From contig JAJZYM010000002.1 in the NCBI GenBank assembly GCA_021798115.1, positions 78,872-111,058 on the forward strand: a DNA stretch of 32,187 nt. Direction: 5' to 3'. Both the position numbers and the translations under genes were made by a program. Below, in pieces: positions 20,365 to 28,763 of this stretch. Under the pieces are notes generated by a model that worked only from the letters and a program-made list of their open reading frames with translations, was not told the DNA's origin and ran no database searches. Every line of letters begins with the position of its first letter. Positions within the stretch are counted from its first letter, which is position 1. This DNA comes from Pseudomonadota bacterium (GTDB lineage: Bacteria > Pseudomonadota > Gammaproteobacteria > JAKAQQ01).

Positions 20365-21756
20365 ATGAGTTCCGTATCCGAGGGTTACCCGCGTGCGGTG
20401 GACGCGCGTGAAGCCGGGCGCGTTCCTCCGCATTCGCTCGAGGCCGAGCAGGCCGTTCTGGGCTCGCTTCTCATCGACAACGGGGCCTGGGAGCAGCTGG
20501 CGGGCTACCTCTCGGCCGCGGACTTCTACATCCCCCAGAACCGCGTGCTCTTCGAGGCCATCGCCCAGCTCCTCGACCAAAATCGTGCCTGTGACCATCT
20601 CACGCTGAGCGAACACCTGCGCGGGGCGGGGCGTCTCGACGAAGCCGGTGGTCCCGATTATCTCCTCGCCCTCAGCCGTGAGGTGCCGACCTCGGCCAAC
20701 GTTCGCTCGTACGCCGAGATCGTGCGCGACCGGAGCATCCTTCGCCAACTCCAGCAGGTGGGGACGCGGATCGTCGCTTCGGTTTTCGACCCTCAGGGGC
20801 GGCGGGCCCGCGAGCTTCTCGACGAGGCCGAGAGCCACGTCTTTGCGCTCGCCGAGCGGGGCGAGGGGGGGGACACACCGCCCCTCGTCCGCACCTACGT
20901 CAAGGACGTCATCGAACAGATCGGCCGCCTGCACGAACGCGGCCACGCGATCACGGGCGTGCCCACGGGACTCCGGGCGGTCGACGAGCTCACGGCCGGG
21001 CTTCAGCCGGGCGATCTCGTCATCGTCGCCGGGAGACCTTCGAGCGGGAAGACGAGCTTCGCCATGAACGTGGCGGAGAATGCCGCGATACGCGAGCGCA
21101 TTCCGACGCTCATTTTCAGTATGGAAATGCCCGCTTCCCAGCTTGTCCGCCGCATGCTGTCGTCCCTCGGTCGCATCGATCAGTCGCGCCTCAGGACCGG
21201 TCAGCTCGACGAGGATGACTGGCCGCGGCTCACCTCGGCGGTCGAACTCCTCTCGGAGGCTCCGATCTACATCGACGACGCGGGGGCCCTCTCCCCGGGA
21301 GACATCCGCGCCCGCGCCCGGAGACTGGCCCGCCAGGCGCGGCTCGGTCTCATCATCATCGATTACATCCAGCTCATGCAGGTCCCGGGGACGAGCGAAA
21401 ACCGTGCAACCGAGATCTCCGAAATCTCGCGCTCCATCAAGGCGCTCGGCAAGGAACTGAATCTCCCGGTCATCGCCATCTCGCAGCTCAACCGCAATGT
21501 CGAGCAACGGCCGTTGAAACGTCCCGTCATGTCGGATCTGCGCGATTCGGGCAGCATCGAGCAGGACGCCGATCTCATTGCCTTCATCTACCGCGACGAG
21601 ATGTACAACCCCGACTCCCCCGACCGGGGCACGGCCGAGGTCATCGTCGCCAAACACCGCAATGGGCCGACCGCCGATCTCCGTCTGGCGTTTCTGGCCT
21701 CGTGCACGCGTTTTGAGAACCTGGCGGACGACGCCGATCTTCCCGGGGCGTTGTGA
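20365..21756 (+). CDS. dnaB: Replicative DNA helicase DnaB
   Basis: Hexameric 5'-3' helicase of the replication fork, 463 residues, the usual length. The N-terminal primase-interacting domain begins with PPHSLEAEQAVLGSLL (21-36). The RecA-like domain carries Walker A GRPSSGKT (223-230), where many homologues have GRPxMGKT. It also has Walker B in RLGLIIIDYIQLMQ and the downstream AISQLNRNVEQR and DLRDSGSIEQDADL motifs. No intein is present. A GAAGG precedes the ATG. It is the fifth gene of the block and in strong synteny with rplI and alr. Confidence 0.98.
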   Translation: MSSVSEGYPRAVDAREAGRVPPHSLEAEQAVLGSLLIDNGAWEQLAGYLSAADFYIPQNRVLFEAIAQLLDQNRACDHLTLSEHLRGAGRLDEAGGPDYLLALSREVPTSANVRSYAEIVRDRSILRQLQQVGTRIVASVFDPQGRRARELLDEAESHVFALAERGEGGDTPPLVRTYVKDVIEQIGRLHERGHAITGVPTGLRAVDELTAGLQPGDLVIVAGRPSSGKTSFAMNVAENAAIRERIPTLIFSMEMPASQLVRRMLSSLGRIDQSRLRTGQLDEDDWPRLTSAVELLSEAPIYIDDAGALSPGDIRARARRLARQARLGLIIIDYIQLMQVPGTSENRATEISEISRSIKALGKELNLPVIAISQLNRNVEQRPLKRPVMSDLRDSGSIEQDADLIAFIYRDEMYNPDSPDRGTAEVIVAKHRNGPTADLRLAFLASCTRFENLADDADLPGAL

Positions 21757-21782
21757 GTCCGCTCCGCTCACCCCGCTGAGTC

Positions 21783-22934
21783 ATGCGCCCGCTTCGTGCG
21801 CGCATCGATCTCGGGGCCCTTCGCGCCAATCTGAGGGCCGTGCGGCGGGCCGTTCCCAAGGCGCGTCTCCTCGCGGTCGTCAAGGCCAACGCCTACGGCC
21901 ACGGCCTGGCCGCGGTCGGACGGGCGCTCGCCGGAGTCGACGGGCTGGCGGTGGCCTGTCTCGAAGAGGCGCTCGTCCTTCGTGAGGCGGGGGTGCGGGC
22001 TCCGATCCTTCTTCTCGAGGGATTTTTTGACGACGATGAGGTCGCCCCGGCCGAACGCCACCGCCTCTCCTGCGTGGTCCACGATCCCCACCAGATCGAG
22101 ATTCTCGAGCGCCGTGCCTCGTTTCCCGCTCTCGACGTCTGGATCAAGGTCGACACCGGCATGAACCGCCTCGGGTTTCCGCCCGAGGCCGTCCCCGTCG
22201 TCCTCGAGCGCCTGGCCGCCCGCGGCGCTTTCGCCCGACACCCGCCCGTCCTCATGACGCACTTCGCCCAGGCCGACCGGCCGGGGGAGGAGGCGACACG
22301 CGATCAGATCCGCCGTTTCGAGGCGCTCGCCCGGCCGCCGGGGGCGCTCCGCAGCGCGGCGAACTCCGCCGCTCTTCTGGCCTGCCCCGAAGCGCATTAC
22401 GACTGGGTTCGTCCGGGTCTCCTCCTCTTCGGGGTCTCGCCTTTCCCGGATCGCGACGGCTCTTCCCTCGGGTTCCGTCCGGTGATGTCGCTCATCACCG
22501 AGACGATCGCGCTCCGCCGGGTCGCCCTCGGCGACCGCGTGGGTTACGGTGGCGCGTGGAGAGCCGAACGCCCCGGCTGGATCGCGATCGCCGCCGTGGG
22601 CTACGGCGACGGCTATCCCTGGCGGGTGCCGGACGGCAATCCCGTGCGCGTGGGCTCCCGCCTCTGCCCGCTGGCCGGGCGGGTCTCGATGGACATGATC
22701 GCGATCGACCTCGGTGCCGATCCGGTGCCCGTTGGGACACCCGTCGAGCTCTGGGGGAGCGGGCTTCCCGTCGAGGATCTCGCGCGCCGCGCCGGAACCG
22801 TGCCTTACGAGCTCCTCTGCGGCATCGCCTCGCGTGTCCGCTACGAGATCGTCGGCGAAGAACCTTCAGGCGTGGAGGGCCCGCCGGATGCGGACACCGC
22901 AAACGAGACGCTCCCGTGCCCCGAAGCGCTCTGA
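21783..22934 (+). CDS. alr: Alanine racemase
   Basis: PLP-dependent racemase that makes D-alanine for peptidoglycan, 383 residues. The PLP lysine is Lys34 in VVKANAYGHG and the second catalytic base is Tyr255 in GDRVGYGGAWR, at the same numbers as E. coli Alr. The IKVDTGMNRLGF segment and the RVSMDMIAIDLG segment of the C-terminal beta domain confirm the family. About 20 residues of disordered tail (from GEEPSGVEG) overlap the start of radA by 19 bases. The ATG at 21783 lies 26 bases after dnaB. Confidence 0.97.
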   Translation: MRPLRARIDLGALRANLRAVRRAVPKARLLAVVKANAYGHGLAAVGRALAGVDGLAVACLEEALVLREAGVRAPILLLEGFFDDDEVAPAERHRLSCVVHDPHQIEILERRASFPALDVWIKVDTGMNRLGFPPEAVPVVLERLAARGAFARHPPVLMTHFAQADRPGEEATRDQIRRFEALARPPGALRSAANSAALLACPEAHYDWVRPGLLLFGVSPFPDRDGSSLGFRPVMSLITETIALRRVALGDRVGYGGAWRAERPGWIAIAAVGYGDGYPWRVPDGNPVRVGSRLCPLAGRVSMDMIAIDLGADPVPVGTPVELWGSGLPVEDLARRAGTVPYELLCGIASRVRYEIVGEEPSGVEGPPDADTANETLPCPEAL

Positions 22935-24340
22935 ACTACCGCTGTTCGTCCTGCGGGGCACTTCACCCCAAATGGGCCGGACGTTGCGAAGACTGTGGGG
23001 CGTGGAACACGCTCGTCGAGGAGGTGTCTTCGGAACGCAAGGGCCGGTCCCGGCGGGCCGACCCCAGCCGGCTTCCCCGCCCGGTGCGTCTCGCCGAAAT
23101 CGACGAACGCGAATGGGACCGTTACCCGACCGGATCGCGTGAGTTCGACCGTGTCCTCGGGGGCGGGCTCGTCCCGGGCTCGATCGTCCTTCTCGGCGGT
23201 GATCCCGGCATCGGGAAATCCACCCTTCTGCTCCAGGTGGGGGCGTATCTTGCGCGCACGGTCCCGACGCTTTACGTCTCGGGCGAGGAATCCCTGGCGC
23301 AGATCGCGCTCCGCGCACGTCGGCTTCAGACGTCTCCCCCCGAGGGGTTCGGCCTTCTTGCCGAGACGTCGCTCGAGACGGTTCTTGCAGTCCTTGAGAG
23401 TGAGCGGCCCCGGGTCGTTGTGATCGATTCGATCCAGACGGTGAGCAGCGAGGCGGTCGAATCCGCACCGGGCTCCGTCAGTCAGCTCCGCGAGTGCACC
23501 GCCACCCTGGTCCGCTGGGGGAAGAAAAGCGGGTCCACGGTTCTTGTGGTGGGGCACGTCACCAAGGAGGGGACCATCGCCGGTCCCCGCGTGCTCGAAC
23601 ACCTCGTCGACGCTGTTCTTTATTTTGAAAGCGAGACGTCGAGCCGGTACCGGATGGTACGGGCGGTCAAGAATCGTTTCGGTGCTGTTCACGAGGTGGG
23701 CCTTTTTGCGATGGTGGAGGGTGGCCTCCGTGAGGTTGCGAACCCCTCGGCCCTCTTTCTGTCGCGTCACGGGGAACCCGTTCCCGGAAGTGCGGTCGGG
23801 ATCGTCCACGAGGGGACACGGCCCCTCCTGGCCGAAGTCCAGGCGCTCGTCGATCAGGACGAACGCCCCGTCCCGCCCCGGCGGGTGGCGCTCGGCATCG
23901 ATGGGGCACGCCTCGTCATGCTCCTCGCGGTCGCCCAACGCCGTCTCGGTCTCGCGCTCTCCGGGCGCGACGTCTTCGTCAATCTCGTCGGGGGATTGCG
24001 CAGCGAGGAGACGGCGCTCGATCTTCCGGTCCTTCTGGCCGTCCTCTCAAGCCTGGCCGACCGCCCGCTGCCTCAGGGGCTCGCCGCCTTTGGCGAAGTG
24101 GGTCTCGCGGGCGAGATCCGCCCCGTTCCTTACGGTCTCGAGCGGGCCGCGGAAGCCACGAAGCAGGGGTACGCCCAGGTTCTGCTTCCGCGCGACAACC
24201 TGCCGCGCAAGGCCCAAGGCGCCCCCCCCGGGCTCACGGCGGTGGGCGATCTCCTCGGGGTGCTCGAAGCGTTGCGTGCGCGGGGTTGGGACGGCGCTTC
24301 GCCCCCTGGGCGGACGCGCGGTGGGCCCGCGACCGATTGA
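22916..24340 (+). CDS. radA: DNA repair protein RadA
   Basis: Cytosolic recombination helper (branch-migration helicase) of 474 residues. From the GTG at 22916, a zinc finger (Cys10, Cys13, Cys24, Cys27; CSSC and CEDC) is followed by Walker A GGDPGIGKST (94-103) and the RadA-specific KNRFG motif (252-256). A C-terminal Lon-protease-like domain starts near 290 (VALGIDGARLVMLLAV). The GTG lies inside the end of alr; the frame is open further upstream, but the zinc finger fixes the start here. It ends 21 bases from a convergent thioesterase gene. Confidence 0.96.
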   Translation: MPRSALNYRCSSCGALHPKWAGRCEDCGAWNTLVEEVSSERKGRSRRADPSRLPRPVRLAEIDEREWDRYPTGSREFDRVLGGGLVPGSIVLLGGDPGIGKSTLLLQVGAYLARTVPTLYVSGEESLAQIALRARRLQTSPPEGFGLLAETSLETVLAVLESERPRVVVIDSIQTVSSEAVESAPGSVSQLRECTATLVRWGKKSGSTVLVVGHVTKEGTIAGPRVLEHLVDAVLYFESETSSRYRMVRAVKNRFGAVHEVGLFAMVEGGLREVANPSALFLSRHGEPVPGSAVGIVHEGTRPLLAEVQALVDQDERPVPPRRVALGIDGARLVMLLAVAQRRLGLALSGRDVFVNLVGGLRSEETALDLPVLLAVLSSLADRPLPQGLAAFGEVGLAGEIRPVPYGLERAAEATKQGYAQVLLPRDNLPRKAQGAPPGLTAVGDLLGVLEALRARGWDGASPPGRTRGGPATD

Positions 24341-24361
24341 CGTGTTTTGGCCGCCGCGGTC

Positions 24362-24883
24362 TCAGGCGCCGCGGGGCTTGCGCGGGGGACGCCCGGGGGA
24401 GGCGGGGGTGCGGATCCGCCGGGACGGTGCGGTTCGCGCGTTCGGGCGGTGGTGGTGACCCGCGGCGGGCGTCGGTCGGATGGGACGCGGACGGCGGTTC
24501 TCGCCGACGTGAACGTAGGTGAGACTGGCGTTGGCGACTGCCAGGGAAGCTCCGGGTTTGTGCCGCCTGCCGCCGCCCGGCGGCAGCATCCGTGTGACGA
24601 GGATGCTCACGTCGATCGTGATCGACGTGCGGCCGATGTGCGCGACGTCGGTGTAGAAACTCACGACGTCGCCGACGAAGACCGGTTCACGGAAGACAAA
24701 CTCGTTGACGGCCACTGTGACGACGCGCCCGCCGACGACGCGAAACGCGAGAATCGCACCGGCCACGTCCGCGTGCGTCATGAGCCAGCCGCCGAAGATG
24801 TCGCCGAGGGCGTTGGTGTCTTTCGGCATGGCGAGGGTGCAGACCGTCGCCGCGCGGTCCGGAGGAGGAGATTCGAAATGCAC
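24362..24883 (-). CDS. YciA-type acyl-CoA thioesterase (hot dog fold)
   Basis: A cytosolic hot-dog-fold thioesterase of 173 residues. The signature is MPKDTNALGDIFGGWLMTHA with the active-site Asn-x-x-x-Asp (N24, D28), followed by VAVNEFVFREPVFVGDVVSF and the strand SITIDVSILV. These match the acyl-CoA thioesterase YciA group, which hydrolyses medium to long acyl-CoA. The last 40 residues are an Arg/Pro-rich extension beyond the usual fold. GTG 24883 is used as start. The gene lies 23 bases behind the fused beta-oxidation gene and is likely co-transcribed, which points to acyl-CoA turnover. Confidence 0.88.
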   Translation of the reverse strand: MHFESPPPDRAATVCTLAMPKDTNALGDIFGGWLMTHADVAGAILAFRVVGGRVVTVAVNEFVFREPVFVGDVVSFYTDVAHIGRTSITIDVSILVTRMLPPGGGRRHKPGASLAVANASLTYVHVGENRRPRPIRPTPAAGHHHRPNARTAPSRRIRTPASPGRPPRKPRGA

Positions 24884-24906
24884 GAGTGCTTCCCGTTCCC
24901 GTGTCG

Positions 24907-26940
24907 TCAGCTCTGGGGTTCGAGGAGTGCCGTCCAGCCCGGATCGGGACGGAAGCGCTCGCCGTGGCGTTTCTCGAGCTCTTGCAGGCGTTCGTGCACA
25001 CGGGCCGGTCCGGTCTCACGGATGTAGGTCAAAGGACCGCCGCGGAAGGGGGCGAACCCCGTGCCGAAGATGACTCCGGCGTCAATGAGGTCGTCGTCCG
25101 TGGCGATCCCCTCGCGCCGGCACGCCACGCTCTCGTTGAGGAACGGGTAAAGGAGGCGGTCGGTGAGGTCCCCGTGTGCGAGTCGGGCGAGTGAGGCGTT
25201 CTTTTCGGGCTGGCCCTTGCGGTAGGTGTAAAACCCGCGTCCGCTCTTCTTGCCGAGCCGGCCGGCGGCGACGAGTTCCTCGAGTTTCTGGGGAATGACT
25301 TTGCGGAACTCGGCGGCGAAGACCTTGCTCACCGAGAGGGCGACGTCGAGACCGACCGTGTCGGCCAGTTCGATCGGGCCCATCGGCATGCCGTAACGCA
25401 GTGCGGCCTCGTCGACCGCCTCGGGGGGGATCCCCTCCATGACGGCCAGGATCGCCTCGTTCATGTAGGGCATGAGGACGCGGTTGACGAGGAAACCCGG
25501 GGCGCTTTTGACCGGCAGCGGGAGGCGATCGATGTGGCGCACGAACGCCAGGGCGTGGGCGACGGCCTCGGGGCTCGTGCCGGCCGCGTGGACGACCTCG
25601 ACGAGCGGCATTTTGGCGACGGGGTTGAAAAAATGCACGCCCACGAGGCGGCCGGGATCGGCGAGCTCGCCCGAGAGTTTCTCGAGTTTGAGGCTCGAGG
25701 TGTTCGTGGCGAAGAGGGCCCCCGGCTTGAGGCGGGGTTCGATCGTTCGGTACAGGGCTTTTTTGGCGTCGAGATTCTCGTAGATGGCCTCAATCACCAC
25801 ATCGGCTTCGGCGACACCGGCCCCCTCGACGTCGGGACGCAGGCGCGCGGCGGTCGAAGCGCGTTCCTGCTCGTCCGTCAAACGCTTGGCGAAGAGTTTC
25901 TGCGCCCGCTCGAGAGCGGGCTGGATGTAGCGCATCTCGCGGTCCTGGAGCGTCACCTCAAAGCCCTTGACGGCGCACCAGGCGGCGATGTCGCCGCCCA
26001 TGACACCGGCGCCGACGACGTGCACCCGGCGGACGGAAAAATCTTTCTTCTTGCCGAGGCTCTTGAGCCGATCTTGCAGGAGAAAGACCCGCACGAGATT
26101 ACGGGCGGTGGGCCCAAGCATGAGCTGGGCGATCGAATGCGCCTCGGCGGCGTAGTGGGCCTTGGTGCCCGAAGCGCCGTATTGCTCCCAGAGCCCCACG
26201 ATGGCGTACGGAGCCGGGTAATGCTCGCGGCGGACCCGGGCGGCGAGGCCACGGCGGATCCGTGGGGCGAGAAGGCGCCGTAGGGGGACGGTTTCGGCGA
26301 GGCGGGCCAGGAACGGCGGCCGGTGCGGGGAGGGGCGGGTGCGCAGGATCTCGCGCGCGAGGGTCTCGAGCTCCTCACGGGGTCCGATCCGGTCGACGAG
26401 GCCTGCGGCGAGGGCCTTGCGGGCGTTCAGGCTCGAGCCACGCAGCATGAGATCCATGGCGCTGAAGACCCCGAGGAGGCGTACGCTGCGCACCGTGCCG
26501 CCAAATCCGGGGTGGATGCCGAGTTTGACCTCGGGGAGACCAAGCTGGGTCGCGCCTTCGTCGCTGGCGACACGGTAACGGCAGGCCAGAGCGAGTTCGA
26601 GCCCGCCGCCCAGGGCAAAACCGTGAATTGCGGCGACGGTGGGGAAGGGAAGGTTTTCGAGTTCGAGGAACGCTTCCTGGCCCTGCTGGATGAGGGAGAG
26701 GGCATCCTCGGAACTTTTGAGGGTGGTGAACTCCTTGATGTCTGCCCCGGCGATGAAGCCGGAGGGTTTCCCCGAGCGGACGACGAGGCCGCGGGGTTTC
26801 TCGGAGGCGATCTCGCGCAAGAGCGGAGGGAGCTCCGCGACGACCTCACGGCTCAGGGTGTTCGCGGGGGCGTCTTTTTTGTCGAGTGTGAGCCAGGCGA
26901 TGGCATCGTTGTCGATGCGGTAGGACCAGTGCGAAGCCAT
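24907..26940 (-). CDS. Fused enoyl-CoA hydratase / 3-hydroxyacyl-CoA dehydrogenase (FadB/FadJ alpha type)
   Basis: A 677-residue bifunctional beta-oxidation enzyme. The N-terminal crotonase domain has an oxyanion-hole glycine segment (GFIAGADIKEF, HGFALGGGLELALA) and both catalytic glutamates, Glu115 and Glu137 (LPEVKLGIHPGFGGT). The dehydrogenase domain starts with the NAD motif VVGAGVMGGDIAAW (309-321) and has the catalytic histidine in VGVHFFNPVAKMPLVE (His436) and the C-terminal helices (PGFLVNRVLMPYMNEA, GKKSGRGFYTY). No thiolase gene follows, so the beta subunit must be elsewhere. A TATAAT promoter lies before the ATG, and the thioesterase follows in the same transcript. Confidence 0.95.
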   Translation of the reverse strand: MASHWSYRIDNDAIAWLTLDKKDAPANTLSREVVAELPPLLREIASEKPRGLVVRSGKPSGFIAGADIKEFTTLKSSEDALSLIQQGQEAFLELENLPFPTVAAIHGFALGGGLELALACRYRVASDEGATQLGLPEVKLGIHPGFGGTVRSVRLLGVFSAMDLMLRGSSLNARKALAAGLVDRIGPREELETLAREILRTRPSPHRPPFLARLAETVPLRRLLAPRIRRGLAARVRREHYPAPYAIVGLWEQYGASGTKAHYAAEAHSIAQLMLGPTARNLVRVFLLQDRLKSLGKKKDFSVRRVHVVGAGVMGGDIAAWCAVKGFEVTLQDREMRYIQPALERAQKLFAKRLTDEQERASTAARLRPDVEGAGVAEADVVIEAIYENLDAKKALYRTIEPRLKPGALFATNTSSLKLEKLSGELADPGRLVGVHFFNPVAKMPLVEVVHAAGTSPEAVAHALAFVRHIDRLPLPVKSAPGFLVNRVLMPYMNEAILAVMEGIPPEAVDEAALRYGMPMGPIELADTVGLDVALSVSKVFAAEFRKVIPQKLEELVAAGRLGKKSGRGFYTYRKGQPEKNASLARLAHGDLTDRLLYPFLNESVACRREGIATDDDLIDAGVIFGTGFAPFRGGPLTYIRETGPARVHERLQELEKRHGERFRPDPGWTALLEPQS

Positions 26941-26973
26941 GCGGGTATTCCCCCCTTCGGGCGCGACCCGTCC

Positions 26974-26979
26974 ATTATA
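26974..26979 (-). promoter_or_regulatory. TATAAT -10 of the fused beta-oxidation gene
   Basis: On the minus strand TATAAT (complement of 26974-26979) lies 34 bases before the ATG at 26940. The -35 (CTGTGT at 17 bases) is weak and falls inside the end of the DNA glycosylase gene. Confidence 0.6.
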
Positions 26980-26988
26980 GAAGCGGGC

Positions 26989-27615
26989 TCAGTAGGACAC
27001 AGGTTTCGGATCGAGGCTTCTCCAGAGGTACCAGGTCGCGACGGTGCACCAGGGTCGCCAGCGGTCCCTGAGGTGGCGGATTCCTTCCGACTGGGCGTAG
27101 GCGGCACCGTAGTGACGCTCCACTCCCTTGCGGAGGCCGAGATCGGCGGCCGGAAGAACGTTCGGGCGCAGGAGATGGAAAATGAGAAACATCTCGGCCG
27201 TCCACTGTCCGATGCCAGAGCATCCTGTCAGTTCCGCCACGATGTCGTCATCGGTCATGTTCCGCCAGCGGCGCGGCCGGATCGCCCCCGCGACGAACCC
27301 GTCGGCGAGTTCCCGGAGGTAACGGGCTTTGTTGCGCGAGAGGCCGCAGTGGCGGAGCTCCCTTTCGGTGAGGGCCGCGACACGCGCGGCCGTGACGCGG
27401 CCCGTCCGTGCCCGCAGGCGGTCCCAGACGCTTTGGGCGGCGGACACGGAAATCTGTTGACCGACGATCGAGCGGGTCAGGGTCTCGAAAGCGTGACCGC
27501 GGCATTGGAGGTGCCCGTCGTGGCTCTGGATGAGGGCGGCAAGGATCCGGTCGCGCCCGCTCAGATCGCGGCAGGCTTCCGCCCAGTAGGGTGGAGGAAG
27601 TGAAGAGGCCCGCAT
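26989..27615 (-). CDS. DNA-3-methyladenine glycosylase II (AlkA-like, HhH-GPD)
   Basis: A 208-residue base-excision repair enzyme that removes alkylated purines. It has the HhH-GPD layout: GHAFETLTRSIVGQQISVSAA at 40-60 (given as GHAFETLTRS and IVGQQISVSAA), the helix-hairpin-helix LTGCSGIGQWTAEMFLIF (129-146), and catalytic Asp158 in NVLPAADLGLRKGV. It lacks the N-terminal AlkA domain, so it is the short form common in proteobacteria. It is preceded 12 bases away by the EEP-family gene, likely an operon. The ATG has TGAGG upstream that also contains the EEP stop. Confidence 0.92.
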   Translation of the reverse strand: MRASSLPPPYWAEACRDLSGRDRILAALIQSHDGHLQCRGHAFETLTRSIVGQQISVSAAQSVWDRLRARTGRVTAARVAALTERELRHCGLSRNKARYLRELADGFVAGAIRPRRWRNMTDDDIVAELTGCSGIGQWTAEMFLIFHLLRPNVLPAADLGLRKGVERHYGAAYAQSEGIRHLRDRWRPWCTVATWYLWRSLDPKPVSY

Positions 27616-27627
27616 ACGGCGCGCGCC

Positions 27628-28449
27628 TCAGCCGTGCACGGGCACGGCATCGCGGTCGACGGGAGGGATCGCGGCCCCGCTCGCGCCCGCTTTTTTCCGG
27701 GTGACGATCGTCTCCTCGGGGATGAGAAGGTCGCAGACGAGTGGTCTGTGGTCCGAATGGAAAATCTCCGGAACGCGGCAGGAGACGACTTCGATTTCCT
27801 CGCTCACGAGGACGAAATCGAGTTCCTTGCGCGGACGCCGGCTGGGATAGGTGGGGAGACGCTCGGTGTTGGCGCTTTTGAGGCGCGTCGCCGCGGCGAA
27901 GAGATCGAGCTCCCAGGGGCCGTGGAGGGTGTTGAAGTCGCCGGCGACGATGACCGGCTTGCGCACGCCCTCAACGAGGGTGTGGAGGTCGCGGAGCTGG
28001 ATTTGACGGTGGCGGTACTTGAGCGAAAGATGCACGAGAAAAATGCTGCAGAGCCCGAGATCGAGCTCGATCACGAGGCGTTTGACACCCGTGTCGAAGT
28101 AGTGGTAACGGGCGGCAGCCCCCCGCCGGGTCACGAAAGCGTTGGCCTGTTTGCGGGCGACGGGAATGCGCTGGGTGATCGTGTTCGGAGCGTACTTGCA
28201 TTCGTAATGCGCTTCATGGACTTCGTGCCCACCAAGGTTTTCGGCGATCGCGACGGCCTGATTGACCGCGCCGTTGCGCATCGAGCCCGTGTCGACCTCG
28301 ACGAGGGCGGCCACGTCCGGACGCGTCGCGCGGAGGAAATTGACGACGCCCGTAAAGGGCGCGAGGGACGGCGACGGCCCCAGGGTCAGACTGGCGCCGG
28401 TGCCCATACCGTAGCGGATGTTATAGAGAACGAGGCGAAGAGGGGTCAC
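27628..28449 (-). CDS. Endonuclease/exonuclease/phosphatase-family protein
   Basis: A 273-residue metal-dependent hydrolase of the EEP fold (DNase I, exonuclease III, phosphoesterases). The five landmarks are present: Asn10 (LVLYNIRYG), Glu51 (AALVEVDTG), GDFNT with Asp171 and Asn173, ELDFVLVS, and the terminal SDHRPLV with Asp233 and His234. The GTG at 28449 is chosen because it leads directly into the first strand and a TAGAAT promoter element lies 30 bases upstream; the frame is open further to 28611. The C-terminal tail is basic. It has no signal peptide. The neighbouring DNA glycosylase hints at DNA repair, but the substrate could equally be another phosphodiester. Confidence 0.88.
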   Translation of the reverse strand: MTPLRLVLYNIRYGMGTGASLTLGPSPSLAPFTGVVNFLRATRPDVAALVEVDTGSMRNGAVNQAVAIAENLGGHEVHEAHYECKYAPNTITQRIPVARKQANAFVTRRGAAARYHYFDTGVKRLVIELDLGLCSIFLVHLSLKYRHRQIQLRDLHTLVEGVRKPVIVAGDFNTLHGPWELDLFAAATRLKSANTERLPTYPSRRPRKELDFVLVSEEIEVVSCRVPEIFHSDHRPLVCDLLIPEETIVTRKKAGASGAAIPPVDRDAVPVHG

Positions 28450-28478
28450 GGACGAGTGCGGTGTCGTGCCAGGACCCA

Positions 28479-28484
28479 ATTCTA
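28479..28484 (-). promoter_or_regulatory. TAGAAT -10 of the EEP-glycosylase operon
   Basis: TAGAAT on the minus strand (complement of 28479-28484) puts the transcript start near 28472, 23 bases before the GTG. The divergent gap to the glk promoter (28485-28704) contains only a TCTCT/AGAGA hairpin near 28564-28583 and no gene. Confidence 0.5.
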
Positions 28485-28704
28485 CTCCCGCGGGGGTCGC
28501 AAACACCGGCCGTGGCCACAATCTCCCGTGGGGCCCGACCCGAACCTCCGGGACTTCGACGGGACGTCTCTCCGCTTTGAGAGAGGCCCCCGCGCGGGAG
28601 TCCGAGCTCACTCCGAGTGCCGGCGTCCATCGGTGGTCCCCGGGCCAAGGCGGTCATCGCCTCCCCGTGGCCCGCACGGCGGGGGGTGCCAACGTGTGGA
28701 GAGG

Positions 28705-28733
28705 TTGCGCGACTCCTCGCGGCGGCCTAGACT
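28705..28733 (+). promoter_or_regulatory. glk promoter
   Basis: TTGCGC (28705-28710) and TAGACT (28728-28733) with a perfect 17-base spacer. The transcript would start near 28740, about 24 bases before the chosen GTG. Confidence 0.6.
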
Positions 28734-28763
28734 GACGAGGCCGTTTTGATCCCGGAGCCATCG

